Below, piece by piece: positions 24,748-33,330 of a stretch of 64,000 nt of DNA (positions within the stretch are counted from its first letter, which is position 1; the number at the start of each line of letters is the position of its first letter). Source of the stretch: Paenibacillus sp. LHD-38 (GTDB taxonomy: Bacteria > Bacillota > Bacilli > Paenibacillales > Paenibacillaceae); contig NZ_JAVIFU010000019.1 of the NCBI RefSeq assembly GCF_031157315.1, positions 1 to 64,000 of the forward strand. The letters are read 5' to 3'. The notes below the pieces were generated by a model. It made no database searches. It had not been told where the DNA came from and saw only the letters and a program-made list of their open reading frames with translations. The position numbers and the translations under genes are program-made.

Positions 24748-25422
24748 TCAGTCCAGCCATTTCGATTGGCTATAAAGATAACGATTGTACGCATCGCCAT
24801 CAATCTCAATAATGCTTGAAAAAACGAATCCGCATTTTTGAATGACTCTATTTGACGGCTGATTAGTTAGCAGGGCTATCGCATGCAGCTCGTTTACATC
24901 GGTATTTTCAAACAAATAGTTGATCATGCCTTTTGCAGCTTGCGTCGTATAGCCCTTCCCGCGATGATGCTTAGAGATAGCAAACATGATTTCCCGGCCC
25001 GGCGACGGCAGCTCCTCCTTGATCCCCGTGCAGCACCATCCGATGAGCTCGCCCGTCTCTTTTAAAATAATGCCCAGCCGTAAACGGAGCTCGCCAATGC
25101 GGCCTCCAGCTGCAACGGCACTTAGAAACTGCTTGTTTTCGTTTATTTCATAATGGGCTAGCCAGTCTAAGCGCTGCTCCTTTGGCACGTTCCATCCCGG
25201 TAAAAACTCGTATATTTCTGGCTGCCATGTCAGCTCCTGAAGCGCATCTAAATCTTCTAAGCGATATTCACGCAAAATGACATCTTCGCAAGTAATCGTG
25301 AGTCGATCCTCTGCGCATTTGAAACAAAAAAGCTCATTTTCTGCTGAAATGACGCCATCAAGAAAACCATCCTTACAAAAAATTTCTATGCCGCATTTTC
25401 GGCAATGGCCTACTAGCTCCAA
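24748..25422 (-). CDS. GNAT-family acetyltransferase with N-terminal zinc-ribbon-like segment
   Basis: 224 aa. The first 40 residues carry two CxxC pairs (CRKCG and CFKC) that look like a small zinc ribbon, and then a RimJ/RimL-type GNAT domain (ILREYRLEDLDALQEL, HRGKGYTTQAAKGMINYLF, NQPSNRVIQKCGF). It should acetylate an amino group using acetyl-CoA; substrate unknown. The zinc-ribbon fusion is less common than the bare GNAT form. Confidence 0.82.
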   Translation of the reverse strand: MELVGHCRKCGIEIFCKDGFLDGVISAENELFCFKCAEDRLTITCEDVILREYRLEDLDALQELTWQPEIYEFLPGWNVPKEQRLDWLAHYEINENKQFLSAVAAGGRIGELRLRLGIILKETGELIGWCCTGIKEELPSPGREIMFAISKHHRGKGYTTQAAKGMINYLFENTDVNELHAIALLTNQPSNRVIQKCGFVFSSIIEIDGDAYNRYLYSQSKWLD

Positions 25423-25587
25423 CGCTTTCCCTCCTCATTATGTTTCAATTCCGTTACGCTTAAAACAGACGCTTCCCCTATTGCAAATAAGCGCTCCTGC
25501 TTGCTCGCCTACTGATGCAAAATGAACCGCCCCCTTATGTAACATCATCCGGCGTTATCCAGCATGATCCCCAGAGCCTGAGTGACA

Positions 25588-26199
25588 TTACTCTAAGCTT
25601 GTCGGCAAATCATGATGACACATATACGAACAATTCGTATTTCGTTTTAAAGCATCCATTGTTTTCGCATGAGGCTCGCGATAAATAATCGGGTACTCAT
25701 ACTCGCCATAGCCCTCTCGCACATTAAACACCAAGATTTCATCATCAATGGAAAATTGTGCATCCACACCTGGCTTATTTCCACGCGCATCAAGCCGGAT
25801 CCATTTCCCTACGGACTGCAGAAATACCGCATTTAATGCATGGATGCAGTATCCCGTATCCGGAGTATTGCCAAGTGTAAGCCGCTGGTAGCAGAATCCG
25901 GCTGGAATCCCTTTCGCCCTCAATAAAGCGCATAACAAATTTGACTTCGCGTAGCAGATGCCTTCTTCGAAAAATAACACCTCCGAAGCTATACGCGAAA
26001 CTCGCGTGCTTTGAATATCCCAAGAATGGGCAATTTCATCCCGTACAAATTCAAAAGCCACTCTGACATATTCATCCTCATTGGAGGCTTTCGTATACAA
26101 CTCGTTTGCTTTTTCAATAATAGAAGGGTGATTAAAATCCACTTCAGTTGTCTCTAGTAAATAATCTTCTAATCTTATTGACTCGCATGTTAATATCAT
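25588..26199 (-). CDS. Transglutaminase-like (cysteine protease fold) protein
   Basis: 203 aa from the ATG at 26199, which follows GGGGAG. The triad is visible: Cys in FEEGICYAKSNLLCALLRAKG, His in YCIHALNAVFL and Asp in WIRLDARGN. No signal peptide, so cytoplasmic. Proteins of this fold include peptidases and amidases; substrate unknown. It stands alone. Confidence 0.82.
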   Translation of the reverse strand: MILTCESIRLEDYLLETTEVDFNHPSIIEKANELYTKASNEDEYVRVAFEFVRDEIAHSWDIQSTRVSRIASEVLFFEEGICYAKSNLLCALLRAKGIPAGFCYQRLTLGNTPDTGYCIHALNAVFLQSVGKWIRLDARGNKPGVDAQFSIDDEILVFNVREGYGEYEYPIIYREPHAKTMDALKRNTNCSYMCHHDLPTSLE

Positions 26200-26313
26200 T
26201 GGACTCTCCCCTGTTATCAATCATTAATGATCGTTATCTCATTCCATTCATAGTTTCGTCCCGCTTTTTTTTGATCCTTTAAGTATAAAAAAATGATACT
26301 ACATATAAAAAAC

Positions 26314-26439
26314 ATGCGTACTTACGCTCCTAAAATCAATCTGCCTCACCCGAACCGCATGAATCCGGAACAGAAAAAAATGCTCGAAGGTTATTCAATA
26401 GACATCAGGATCCAAGAATCCGTTCGCAGCGGGTTTTAA
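26314..26439 (+). CDS. Possible 41-aa small protein
   Basis: An ATG-to-TAA frame encoding MRTYAPKINLPHPNRMNPEQ and a further 21 residues ending SVRSGF. Codon use is gene-like and the peptide is polar, but no Shine-Dalgarno site precedes the ATG. It may be a real small protein, or the remnant of a decayed gene. Not recognised. Confidence 0.3.
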   Translation: MRTYAPKINLPHPNRMNPEQKKMLEGYSIDIRIQESVRSGF

Positions 26440-26462
26440 AAATAAAAGGTTTTTATCATAAC

Positions 26463-26507
26463 AAAAAGACGGCTCAGGGTAATTGATCTCCTCTGAGCCG
26501 TCTTTAT
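26463..26507. terminator. Terminator of the DUF92 gene
   Basis: A perfect AAAGACGGCTCAG / CTGAGCCGTCTTT stem with a 15-base loop and A-rich/T-rich flanks. Confidence 0.85.
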
Positions 26508-26513
26508 TGCTGG

Positions 26514-27380
26514 TCATAGCATCCACTGACCGATGGCCCACGCCAGCACGCCTGCGAACAACGACGACAGGAGATTCACCCTGTCGTTGTTCAGCCAGGC
26601 GAAGCCGCGCACTTTCACCGCCGCGATGCCGCAATGCGCGGCGCGTTCGGTTTCGCTGCCGCATACCTGGCAGCGAAACATGGCCTGGCCGGTTGCGCCG
26701 AGCAGCGAGTCGGCGAAGGCACCGGCCAGGCCGGCGGCGGCCGCTGCGGCGATGTATGCCGCCGCTGCGGCTCCGCCGCCTGGCGTACCCGCAGCAGCCT
26801 CTGCCGGCTGCGGGGCCGCCAGCAGCAGCGCGGCAACGGCGCCGATGAACACGGCGCCTGCGAGCGCTGCTGCGCTGCCGAGCGGCGTGACTCCGCCGCT
26901 CGTGCCTGCCGTTACCGGCTTGCCGCTCGTTACCGATCGCGGCGCCGTCCTGCTAAGGGCACCGATCTCGGTGGCCCATGTATCCGCGTTAACGGCTGCC
27001 ATGACGCCGATATACGCGAACAGCCACCCTTGATCCGGCCACAGCGCATTCGCGGCGCAAAGCATCAGCCCTGCGCCTCCGTTTGCCCATACTTGGCCGG
27101 CATCGCGCCTGCCGGTCTTCTCATATTTTGCTTCAGCCGTTTCTTTGGCGTGATGCTTCCGCTTCCATTTAGACAAAAGACTCGATGAAACAAAAAAAGC
27201 GATCAATAATCCGAACCATACCGGTTCCCCCAGCGTAACGAAGCCTGTTCCCATCACGACCGCCGACCACGCGCCTGATGCAGACAACGAGCGTACGCTG
27301 TAAGCGGCGGCAGCTATCAGCCCGCTGCCAAGTAATCCGGCAAGCAGCCGGAGCCACCAATCATCTATCCATCCCACCAT
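26514..27380 (-). CDS. DUF92 family membrane protein
   Basis: 288 aa, about six membrane helices, with an Ala-rich central stretch (about 185-225) and unusually GC-rich DNA. Landmarks are NADTWATEIG, GVTPLGSAAALAGA and FADSLLGATGQ, seen in the family that includes plant VTE6 phytyl-phosphate kinase and archaeal lipid enzymes. A C-terminal pair of Cys (CQVCGSETERAAHCG) is also typical. This suggests a CTP-dependent prenol-phosphate kinase-like role, but the bacterial function is not established. Confidence 0.8.
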   Translation of the reverse strand: MVGWIDDWWLRLLAGLLGSGLIAAAAYSVRSLSASGAWSAVVMGTGFVTLGEPVWFGLLIAFFVSSSLLSKWKRKHHAKETAEAKYEKTGRRDAGQVWANGGAGLMLCAANALWPDQGWLFAYIGVMAAVNADTWATEIGALSRTAPRSVTSGKPVTAGTSGGVTPLGSAAALAGAVFIGAVAALLLAAPQPAEAAAGTPGGGAAAAAYIAAAAAAGLAGAFADSLLGATGQAMFRCQVCGSETERAAHCGIAAVKVRGFAWLNNDRVNLLSSLFAGVLAWAIGQWML

Positions 27381-27442
27381 GCAACGAGCGACCTCCTGCT
27401 TGTGCGTAACCGAATTGCAAAGCTTCTCTACCCGTCATCCTG

Positions 27443-28168
27443 CTAAACGCGCACCTCATGCCATCGTTCCGGATAATTCGTGCAGATCATTAGCTCCGGA
27501 TCGAGCGCGGCAATTTTCCGCATGGCACGCTTCTCGTTAATCGTCCAAGCCATGACTTGTATGCCGGCTTGCTTCATCAGCTCGACTCGATCCTTGTTCA
27601 GCTTCGTGTAGCTGATGGACAGAAAATCTGCGCCAAGCTCTTTGAGCTCCTTCGGCAGAGTATTCCTCCAGCCGTCGATAATAAGGCCGGTGCGTATTTC
27701 GCCGCAGATACGTTTCATCCGGTACAGCGTGCCCTCATGAAAGGAGGTGATCACGACTTCCTTCACCGCATCGTAAGCTTCTATGCATTCCAGTACCTTC
27801 TGCTCGATCATCGGATAACGGATTCCGTCCGTTTTCAGCTCAATATTGAGCTTGCAGCGGCCAACCGCCTCTTTAAGCACGTGCGCTAGCGTTGGAACAG
27901 GTTCGCCCTGATACTTTTGCGAAAACCAATTGCCCGCATCCAGAGCCGTGATCTGGGCAGCAGACAAGCTTTTCACATCGCCTTTCCCATTTGTAGTTCT
28001 GCGCAGCGTATAATCATGGATGACAACCGGCACATGGTCTTTCGATAGATGAACGTCAATTTCGATCCATTCCACGTTAGGATCATCAAGAGCTAGCCGT
28101 ATTGCTGCCATCGTATTTTCCGGCGCGCGGCTGGACCAGCCTCGGTGCGCTACGCACGGATTATTCAT
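27443..28168 (-). CDS. Glycerophosphodiester phosphodiesterase
   Basis: 241 aa, no signal peptide, so cytoplasmic. The GDPD active site is complete: VAHRGWSSRAPENTMAA, WIEIDVHLSKDHVPVVIHD and later IELKTD and MAWTIN. It hydrolyses glycerophosphodiesters to glycerol 3-phosphate and an alcohol. It lies in a run of same-strand genes between CapA-like and DUF92 genes. Confidence 0.9.
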   Translation of the reverse strand: MNNPCVAHRGWSSRAPENTMAAIRLALDDPNVEWIEIDVHLSKDHVPVVIHDYTLRRTTNGKGDVKSLSAAQITALDAGNWFSQKYQGEPVPTLAHVLKEAVGRCKLNIELKTDGIRYPMIEQKVLECIEAYDAVKEVVITSFHEGTLYRMKRICGEIRTGLIIDGWRNTLPKELKELGADFLSISYTKLNKDRVELMKQAGIQVMAWTINEKRAMRKIAALDPELMICTNYPERWHEVRV

Positions 28169-28195
28169 GAAGCGATCATCCTTTCAGCAGGTTCA

Positions 28196-29530
28196 TTATT
28201 CAGGCATGAGAGCGCCGTCTTCACCCAGCTGTACACCGAAAGAAATCGAGCTTAGGCGGTCAAGAACCGCTTTTGCCTTTTCCCCCTCTAAGGGAGTAGG
28301 CTGCGCGTTGACGGTAAACATCGGATGAAATGTCATCTCACAATCGCCGCTTTTTGTGCAAACGGCATCCAGAACGCCTGTCTCGCCTGCCGTTTCCTTC
28401 GGGTACGAGCTAAAAATAAAGTTTCCTAAACTGTATGCGATCCATTTGCCTTTATACATTTCGAAGCCTTGCAGCACATGCGGATGGCTCCCGATGACGA
28501 GATCCGCGCCTGCATCAATATATTGTTTGCCAAAATCCTTCTGATACGGCTCGGGCTGATCTACCCTTTCCTTGCCCCAGTGCACCATAACAACGACGAT
28601 ATCCGCTTCTTTCTTCGCTTTTGCAATAGCTTCCAGCGCGCGGCGCGTATCGTAGCTTTCAGCTACGCCTGCAACGTTCTTGTCCGCCTTCCACGAGGAG
28701 AATGGAACGACTCGGCTTAGTCCGACGTAAGCGACCTTTATGCCGCGAACCTCTTTGATCACTGGCGCAAAAGCCTCCGTATCGTTATTGCCCGCACCCA
28801 TATGCGCTATGCCTGCTTCATCCAAATATTTCATCGTGTCGAGCATGCCTTCAACACCTTGATCGAGTGCATGGTTATTAGCCAGGCTCATGATATCAAA
28901 ACCGGCATCACGCATTGCGGGCAAAACTTCCGGCGAGCCTTTGAACACATAAGGCGTTCCTTCTACCGGAACTCCCCTGGTCGTAACCGGAAATTCCAAA
29001 TTTCCCGCGGTAAGATCCGGCTCGCTTAAATAGAGCATCGAGGGCTGGTACAGAAACGGATAACCTTCCTGATCCGTTATCGCGCTCACATAATCAGCGA
29101 CCAGCAAATCGCCGACGAAGGACAGGCTTATTTTGTCCCCATTGCCGATCACCTCGCCAGGCTCAGTTACCATGCCGTCTTCTTCTGATGCAGGAAGCGT
29201 GGATTCATTGCCGTTGCTGTTACCTGATGCGTCACCGGGCGAATTCAAATCCTCCTCAGTCTCGGAGAGATTTCCAGTCTCACCAGTCTCATCTCTCTCA
29301 CCTGTTTCACCTGAAGCATTAGGCTTTATCGCTTGTTCTTGATTATTATTATCGCCTTTTGAGAAGCTTAACACATCTTTCAATTTATCTGAATTCGCTG
29401 CAGCAAGCCATGCGCCAAGCACAACAATAATGACGCCTAGCAGCGTAAAATTAATGATAATAAGCTTGCGAAGCCGCTTTTGACGCTTCAGCTTGTCCTG
29501 CTGATGCGATTCGGAACGAGAAATTTGCAT
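28196..29530 (-). CDS. CapA-family (PGA_cap, metallophosphatase-fold) protein, membrane-anchored
   Basis: 444 aa. A basic N-terminus (KLKRQKRLRKL) and one membrane helix (about 25-44) precede an acidic, low-complexity linker (about 60-130), then a CapA domain: LSFVGDLLVADYV, LEFPVTTRG, SLANNHALDQG, VMVHWGKE, IGSHPHVLQG and IAYSLGNFIF. CapA-like proteins help build or export poly-gamma-glutamate. No capB/C genes are nearby, so a capsule role here is unsupported. The gene starts a same-strand series with GDPD and DUF92. Confidence 0.88.
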   Translation of the reverse strand: MQISRSESHQQDKLKRQKRLRKLIIINFTLLGVIIVVLGAWLAAANSDKLKDVLSFSKGDNNNQEQAIKPNASGETGERDETGETGNLSETEEDLNSPGDASGNSNGNESTLPASEEDGMVTEPGEVIGNGDKISLSFVGDLLVADYVSAITDQEGYPFLYQPSMLYLSEPDLTAGNLEFPVTTRGVPVEGTPYVFKGSPEVLPAMRDAGFDIMSLANNHALDQGVEGMLDTMKYLDEAGIAHMGAGNNDTEAFAPVIKEVRGIKVAYVGLSRVVPFSSWKADKNVAGVAESYDTRRALEAIAKAKKEADIVVVMVHWGKERVDQPEPYQKDFGKQYIDAGADLVIGSHPHVLQGFEMYKGKWIAYSLGNFIFSSYPKETAGETGVLDAVCTKSGDCEMTFHPMFTVNAQPTPLEGEKAKAVLDRLSSISFGVQLGEDGALMPE

Positions 29531-29628
29531 GAAAGTTGGCTCCTCTATAATCGATTTAAAAGTCTTCTATAGTTAGACTCTTCCATTATAGCAATGAACC
29601 GCAGTCAAGAGGAAAACAAATATTGCAT

Positions 29629-31107
29629 TTAGTCTTTGAAAATAGCCTGCGCCGCTTCCTTGCCCTGTCTTATGCAATCCGGCAGACCGACACCGTCGAA
29701 AGCCGCGCCCGTTATCCAGACGCCCGGCAGCTCCTGTTCAAAACGATCCCTCAGCTGCTTCATATTCGTAACATGCCCCACGGGATATTGCGGCATCGAG
29801 CGAGGCAATCTCGTTATTTCAACGAACGCCGGTTCCGCTTTAATCCCCATGGTTTCCTCGATATCGCGCCGTACAGCTTTGATCAGCTCGGCATCAGGCA
29901 GCTTCACGCTTTCCTCATCGCCTGAGCGGCCGACATAGCAGCGCAGCAGCACCTTATCGCTCGGACTCGTATGCAGCCATTTATTCGATGTCCATGTGCA
30001 GGCCGTAATATGCAGCCCTTCTGAGCGGGGCACAACGAATCCCGACCCGTCAAAATCAATCCCGAATGTCGCTTTATCAAACGCCAACACGACATTCGCT
30101 ACCGATACATAATTGATTGCGCGCAGCTCACTGCAATCCGTTAAGGGCTCCAGCAGTTCTGCCGCATTATAAGCTGGGGCGGTCATCACGATCCGGTCAG
30201 CATGCAGTATCTCTCCGCTGTCAAGCATGATTTCGTACCTTGCTTGAGCTTCTGCTGATAAATCATCGCTATTTTCACGAGGGGAGCGATCCGTATTGCG
30301 TTTAATCTCGACGACCTTCGTCCCAAGGCGTCTCTCTGTCTTGCTCAGTGCACGATCAAGCGCATTTACAAGCGTAGACAAGCCGCCCTTAAACGTTAAA
30401 AAGGTGCCTCCCTTAGCAACGACTGGCAAAGCGCCTGCTGCTGCGACCGCCTTGCGGTTATGCTGCATGCCTCGAATCAGGCTTCCATGCTTGCGCTCCG
30501 ATGCTGCGAACTGCGGAAAGGTTGCCTGCAGGCTAAGCTTCTTTAAATCGCCGGCATATATGCCGGCCAGCAGCGGTTCAGCGATGCGGCGCATTACTTG
30601 ATTGCCCACGCGCCGCTCTAGAAAACCGCCAAGCGATTCATCCGTTTGCTCCTTGCGTACCGGCAGCACTAAATCCATTAATGCGCGCAGCTTCCCGCCC
30701 CAAGACAATAAACCGGTTTTCACGAATGGCGCAATCTCTGTCGGTATGCCCAGAACAAGTCCCGCCGGCATCGGAAACAGCTTGCGTTGATGCAATATAT
30801 AAGTTTTTTTCGCTCCCGGATTCGTTGTCGTCAGCTCGTCTTCCAGACCAAGCTCCGTTGCCAAATCAATGATGGCCAGCTTGCGCGCCAAAAAAGAATC
30901 CGGCCCTTTCTCGATGACGAAGCCGTCACGCTGCAGCGTATTTATTTTTCCGCCAAAGACAGGAGCGCTGTCTACGATTGTAATTTCAAGCTCCCTGCCC
31001 CGACGCTCCGCTTCCCGCTGCAAATAAAAAGCGGAGCTCAGTCCGCTGATCCCTCCGCCAATAATGACAATTCGATCAGGGTTTCCGATTCTCCGCATCT
31101 CATTCAT
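29629..31107 (-). CDS. hemY: Coproporphyrinogen III oxidase (HemY/CgoX type)
   Basis: 492 aa FAD-dependent oxidase. The dinucleotide-binding motif IVIIGGGISGLSSAFYLQ lies at the N-terminus, and the C-terminal end has GVWITGAAFDGVGLPDCIRQGKEAA. In Bacillota this enzyme oxidises coproporphyrinogen III to coproporphyrin III in the coproporphyrin-dependent heme route. Its ATG overlaps the hemH stop by four bases (ATGA), so it is translationally coupled as the third gene of the hemE-hemH-hemY operon. The symbol cgoX is an equivalent name. Confidence 0.93.
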   Translation of the reverse strand: MNEMRRIGNPDRIVIIGGGISGLSSAFYLQREAERRGRELEITIVDSAPVFGGKINTLQRDGFVIEKGPDSFLARKLAIIDLATELGLEDELTTTNPGAKKTYILHQRKLFPMPAGLVLGIPTEIAPFVKTGLLSWGGKLRALMDLVLPVRKEQTDESLGGFLERRVGNQVMRRIAEPLLAGIYAGDLKKLSLQATFPQFAASERKHGSLIRGMQHNRKAVAAAGALPVVAKGGTFLTFKGGLSTLVNALDRALSKTERRLGTKVVEIKRNTDRSPRENSDDLSAEAQARYEIMLDSGEILHADRIVMTAPAYNAAELLEPLTDCSELRAINYVSVANVVLAFDKATFGIDFDGSGFVVPRSEGLHITACTWTSNKWLHTSPSDKVLLRCYVGRSGDEESVKLPDAELIKAVRRDIEETMGIKAEPAFVEITRLPRSMPQYPVGHVTNMKQLRDRFEQELPGVWITGAAFDGVGLPDCIRQGKEAAQAIFKD

Positions 31108-32057
31108 TCCTTCCCTTGGCCGTCCAAGGCCTCAATGACCGATTCTGCCAACGTCTCCATATATAGTGGATCGCGATTCAGCATCGCGATACGATCCAAA
31201 GTCATATCCAGCTGTTTTGCCGCAGCCTGCGCCTCGATATCAAGGTCATACAAAACTTCCAAATGATCCGACACAAAGCCAACCGGCGCAACGAGCACAG
31301 CTTTAACGCCATCTTCTGCAAGCACGGGCAAGGTTTCCAAAATATCCGGACCGAGCCAAGGCTCCCTTGTTCGGCCCGCGCTTTGCCATGTAAATTTCCA
31401 ATCCTTCACATTCGCCGCTTTAGCAACCGCAGCTGAGGTTTCAAGAAGCTGCTGCTCGTACGGATCACCCATTTCCCGAATTTTAAGGGGCAGGCTATGC
31501 GCGCTAAATAACACCTTCACATTTTCCTCATCGTTCGAAGCGGCAGCTAACCGGGCTAGACCGTCTACCACGCGGTCTGTTAGGGCCTGAAGCAGCTTAG
31601 GATGCATATGATACTGCTTCACGAAAGTCATCTCTATGCCAAGCTCATTCGCCTTTTCTTCCGCGCGCTTAATGTAACTGCCGACGCTCATAGTTGAATA
31701 ATGCGGCGCCAGCACAATTCCAACCGCTTCCGTAATGCCGTCCTTTGCCATCTGCTCAACACCGTCTTCGATATACGGCTTTGCATGCTTCAAGCCCTGA
31801 TAGCAGTTGAACTTTCCGGGTGCCAACTGCTCCAGCTTATCCTGCAATCCGGCCACCTGTCCGTTTGTATTTTCCCGAAGCGGAAACACGCCGCCCACAA
31901 TGGCTTCGTAACGGCCCTTCAGCTCGGCGAGCAGTTCAGGCGTTGGCGCATTCCCGCGTCTGATATGCGTGTAATAGGTTTCTACGTCATCCATAGATTC
32001 CGGCGTGCCATAGGACATAACAAGCACACCGATCTGCTTCGCTTTATGTTCAGACAT
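31104..32057 (-). CDS. hemH: Coproporphyrin ferrochelatase
   Basis: 317 aa from the ATG at 32057, chosen for its AAGGAGG ribosome site; the frame continues 19 codons upstream into hemE without a ribosome site. The N-terminus IGVLVMSYGTPESMDDVETYYTHIRRG and the segment VLFSAHSLPLKIREMGDPYEQQL (catalytic His) are typical. It inserts iron into coproporphyrin III; cpfC is the modern symbol. It overlaps hemE by 8 bases at its start and hemY by 4 at its end. Confidence 0.94.
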   Translation of the reverse strand: MSEHKAKQIGVLVMSYGTPESMDDVETYYTHIRRGNAPTPELLAELKGRYEAIVGGVFPLRENTNGQVAGLQDKLEQLAPGKFNCYQGLKHAKPYIEDGVEQMAKDGITEAVGIVLAPHYSTMSVGSYIKRAEEKANELGIEMTFVKQYHMHPKLLQALTDRVVDGLARLAAASNDEENVKVLFSAHSLPLKIREMGDPYEQQLLETSAAVAKAANVKDWKFTWQSAGRTREPWLGPDILETLPVLAEDGVKAVLVAPVGFVSDHLEVLYDLDIEAQAAAKQLDMTLDRIAMLNRDPLYMETLAESVIEALDGQGKE

Positions 32058-33120
32058 GACTTGCCTCCTTCTGGATGCGCGCTGCAATGGCTTTCTTCGA
32101 ATACGAATGTACAAATGCAGTCAGTTCAGCAAGCTTCTCAAGCGATGCTTCAGGGAATAGGCCATGGCCCAGATTGAAAATAAAACCAGGCTCTTCGATT
32201 CCGCTGTCTATGATTTCTTTCGCATACGATTCAATGACACTTATCGGCGCTGTCAGAATCGTAGGATCCAAATTGCCCTGCACGGCGAATCCGTTATCCA
32301 ATCTTCTTCTTCCTTCCGCAATCGATACGCGCCAATCAAGACCGATCACATCAGCCTTTACTTGGTGCAATTCGGGCAGCAGCTCTCCTGAGCTCACGCC
32401 TGGAAAATAAATCTTTGGCTGCGGCAAATCCGAAAGCTCCGCAAAAATGCGTTCAATCGTCGGCAATACGAATTGCCGGAAATCCGCCGGCGTCAATGCG
32501 CCGACCCAGCTGTCGAACAGCTGAAAGGCTTTACCGCCCGCCGCAATATGCGCGCGCAAATAAGTGATGACCATATCGCCAAGCTTACGCATCAGCTCAT
32601 GCCAAAGCTTAGGCTCGCTGTACATCATTTCCTTTGTGCGCAAATAGTTTTTTGAAGGTCTTCCTTCTATTAAATAGCTAGCAATCGTAAACGGTGCACC
32701 CGCGAAAGTGATCAGAGGAACCTCAAGCTCCCGATCAAGTATCCGAATCGTCTCAATAACATGGCTGAGATCACCTTCAACGTCAATGGGTGTAAGCCGC
32801 TCAATGTCAGCCGCCGAGCGAATCGGATTCGCTATGACTGGTCCAATGTTCGCGACAATATCAAAGTCTATTCCGATTGAAGCTACCGGGTTCATAATAT
32901 CAGAATAAAGAATAGCTGCATCGACGCCCAGCTTGCGAATCGGCATCATCGTAACTTCAGCTGCAAGCTCCGGCTGTTTGCATATTTCAAGCAATGAATA
33001 TTTTTCTTTTATTTTGCGATAGTCAGGATCGTATCTTCCTGCCTGCCGCATGTACCATACAGGTATTTGATCAACATGTTCCTTCTGGCATGCCCGTATG
33101 AAACGGTCGTTATAAGGCAT
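32050..33120 (-). CDS. hemE: Uroporphyrinogen decarboxylase
   Basis: 356 aa. The N-terminal active-site signature PVWYMRQAGRYDPDYRKIKEKYS is complete, with IMNPVASIGIDFDI, SWVGALTPADFRQFVLP and FNLGHGLFPEA following. It converts uroporphyrinogen III to coproporphyrinogen III in the cytoplasm. First gene of a three-gene heme operon with a consensus-like promoter at 33158-33186. Confidence 0.95.
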   Translation of the reverse strand: MPYNDRFIRACQKEHVDQIPVWYMRQAGRYDPDYRKIKEKYSLLEICKQPELAAEVTMMPIRKLGVDAAILYSDIMNPVASIGIDFDIVANIGPVIANPIRSAADIERLTPIDVEGDLSHVIETIRILDRELEVPLITFAGAPFTIASYLIEGRPSKNYLRTKEMMYSEPKLWHELMRKLGDMVITYLRAHIAAGGKAFQLFDSWVGALTPADFRQFVLPTIERIFAELSDLPQPKIYFPGVSSGELLPELHQVKADVIGLDWRVSIAEGRRRLDNGFAVQGNLDPTILTAPISVIESYAKEIIDSGIEEPGFIFNLGHGLFPEASLEKLAELTAFVHSYSKKAIAARIQKEASHV

Positions 33121-33157
33121 TCCCGTTCCCCATTTCTATATAATTTCCTATGCTTCC

Positions 33158-33186
33158 ATTATGCCCTTTTTCGGCAAACCTAACAA
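33158..33186 (-). promoter_or_regulatory. Promoter of the hemE-hemH-hemY operon
   Basis: Minus strand -35 box TTGTTA (33181-33186), a 17-base spacer and -10 box CATAAT (33158-33163). The predicted leader is about 30 bases. Confidence 0.6.
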
Positions 33187-33330
33187 CCGCCGTCACCAAG
33201 GTTCCTATGACAATAGTATGACAATCAGCCTTTGGCTGCATGAAGAGTAGATAAATATCGCACGCTGAACAAAAGGAAAGAAGCACATTTTCCCCCGATT
33301 GCGGATCAGCGCTTCAATCTCCGGCCGCAT

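Noticed and set aside
26533..27188. Long plus-strand frames over the DUF92 gene
   Set aside because: The DNA is very GC-rich, so stop codons are rare in all frames; the minus-strand DUF92 frame has recognisable family motifs and the others do not.
28196..29530. CapA-like gene as part of a poly-gamma-glutamate capsule locus
   Set aside because: No capB, capC or capD/E genes are nearby; the neighbours are GDPD and heme genes.
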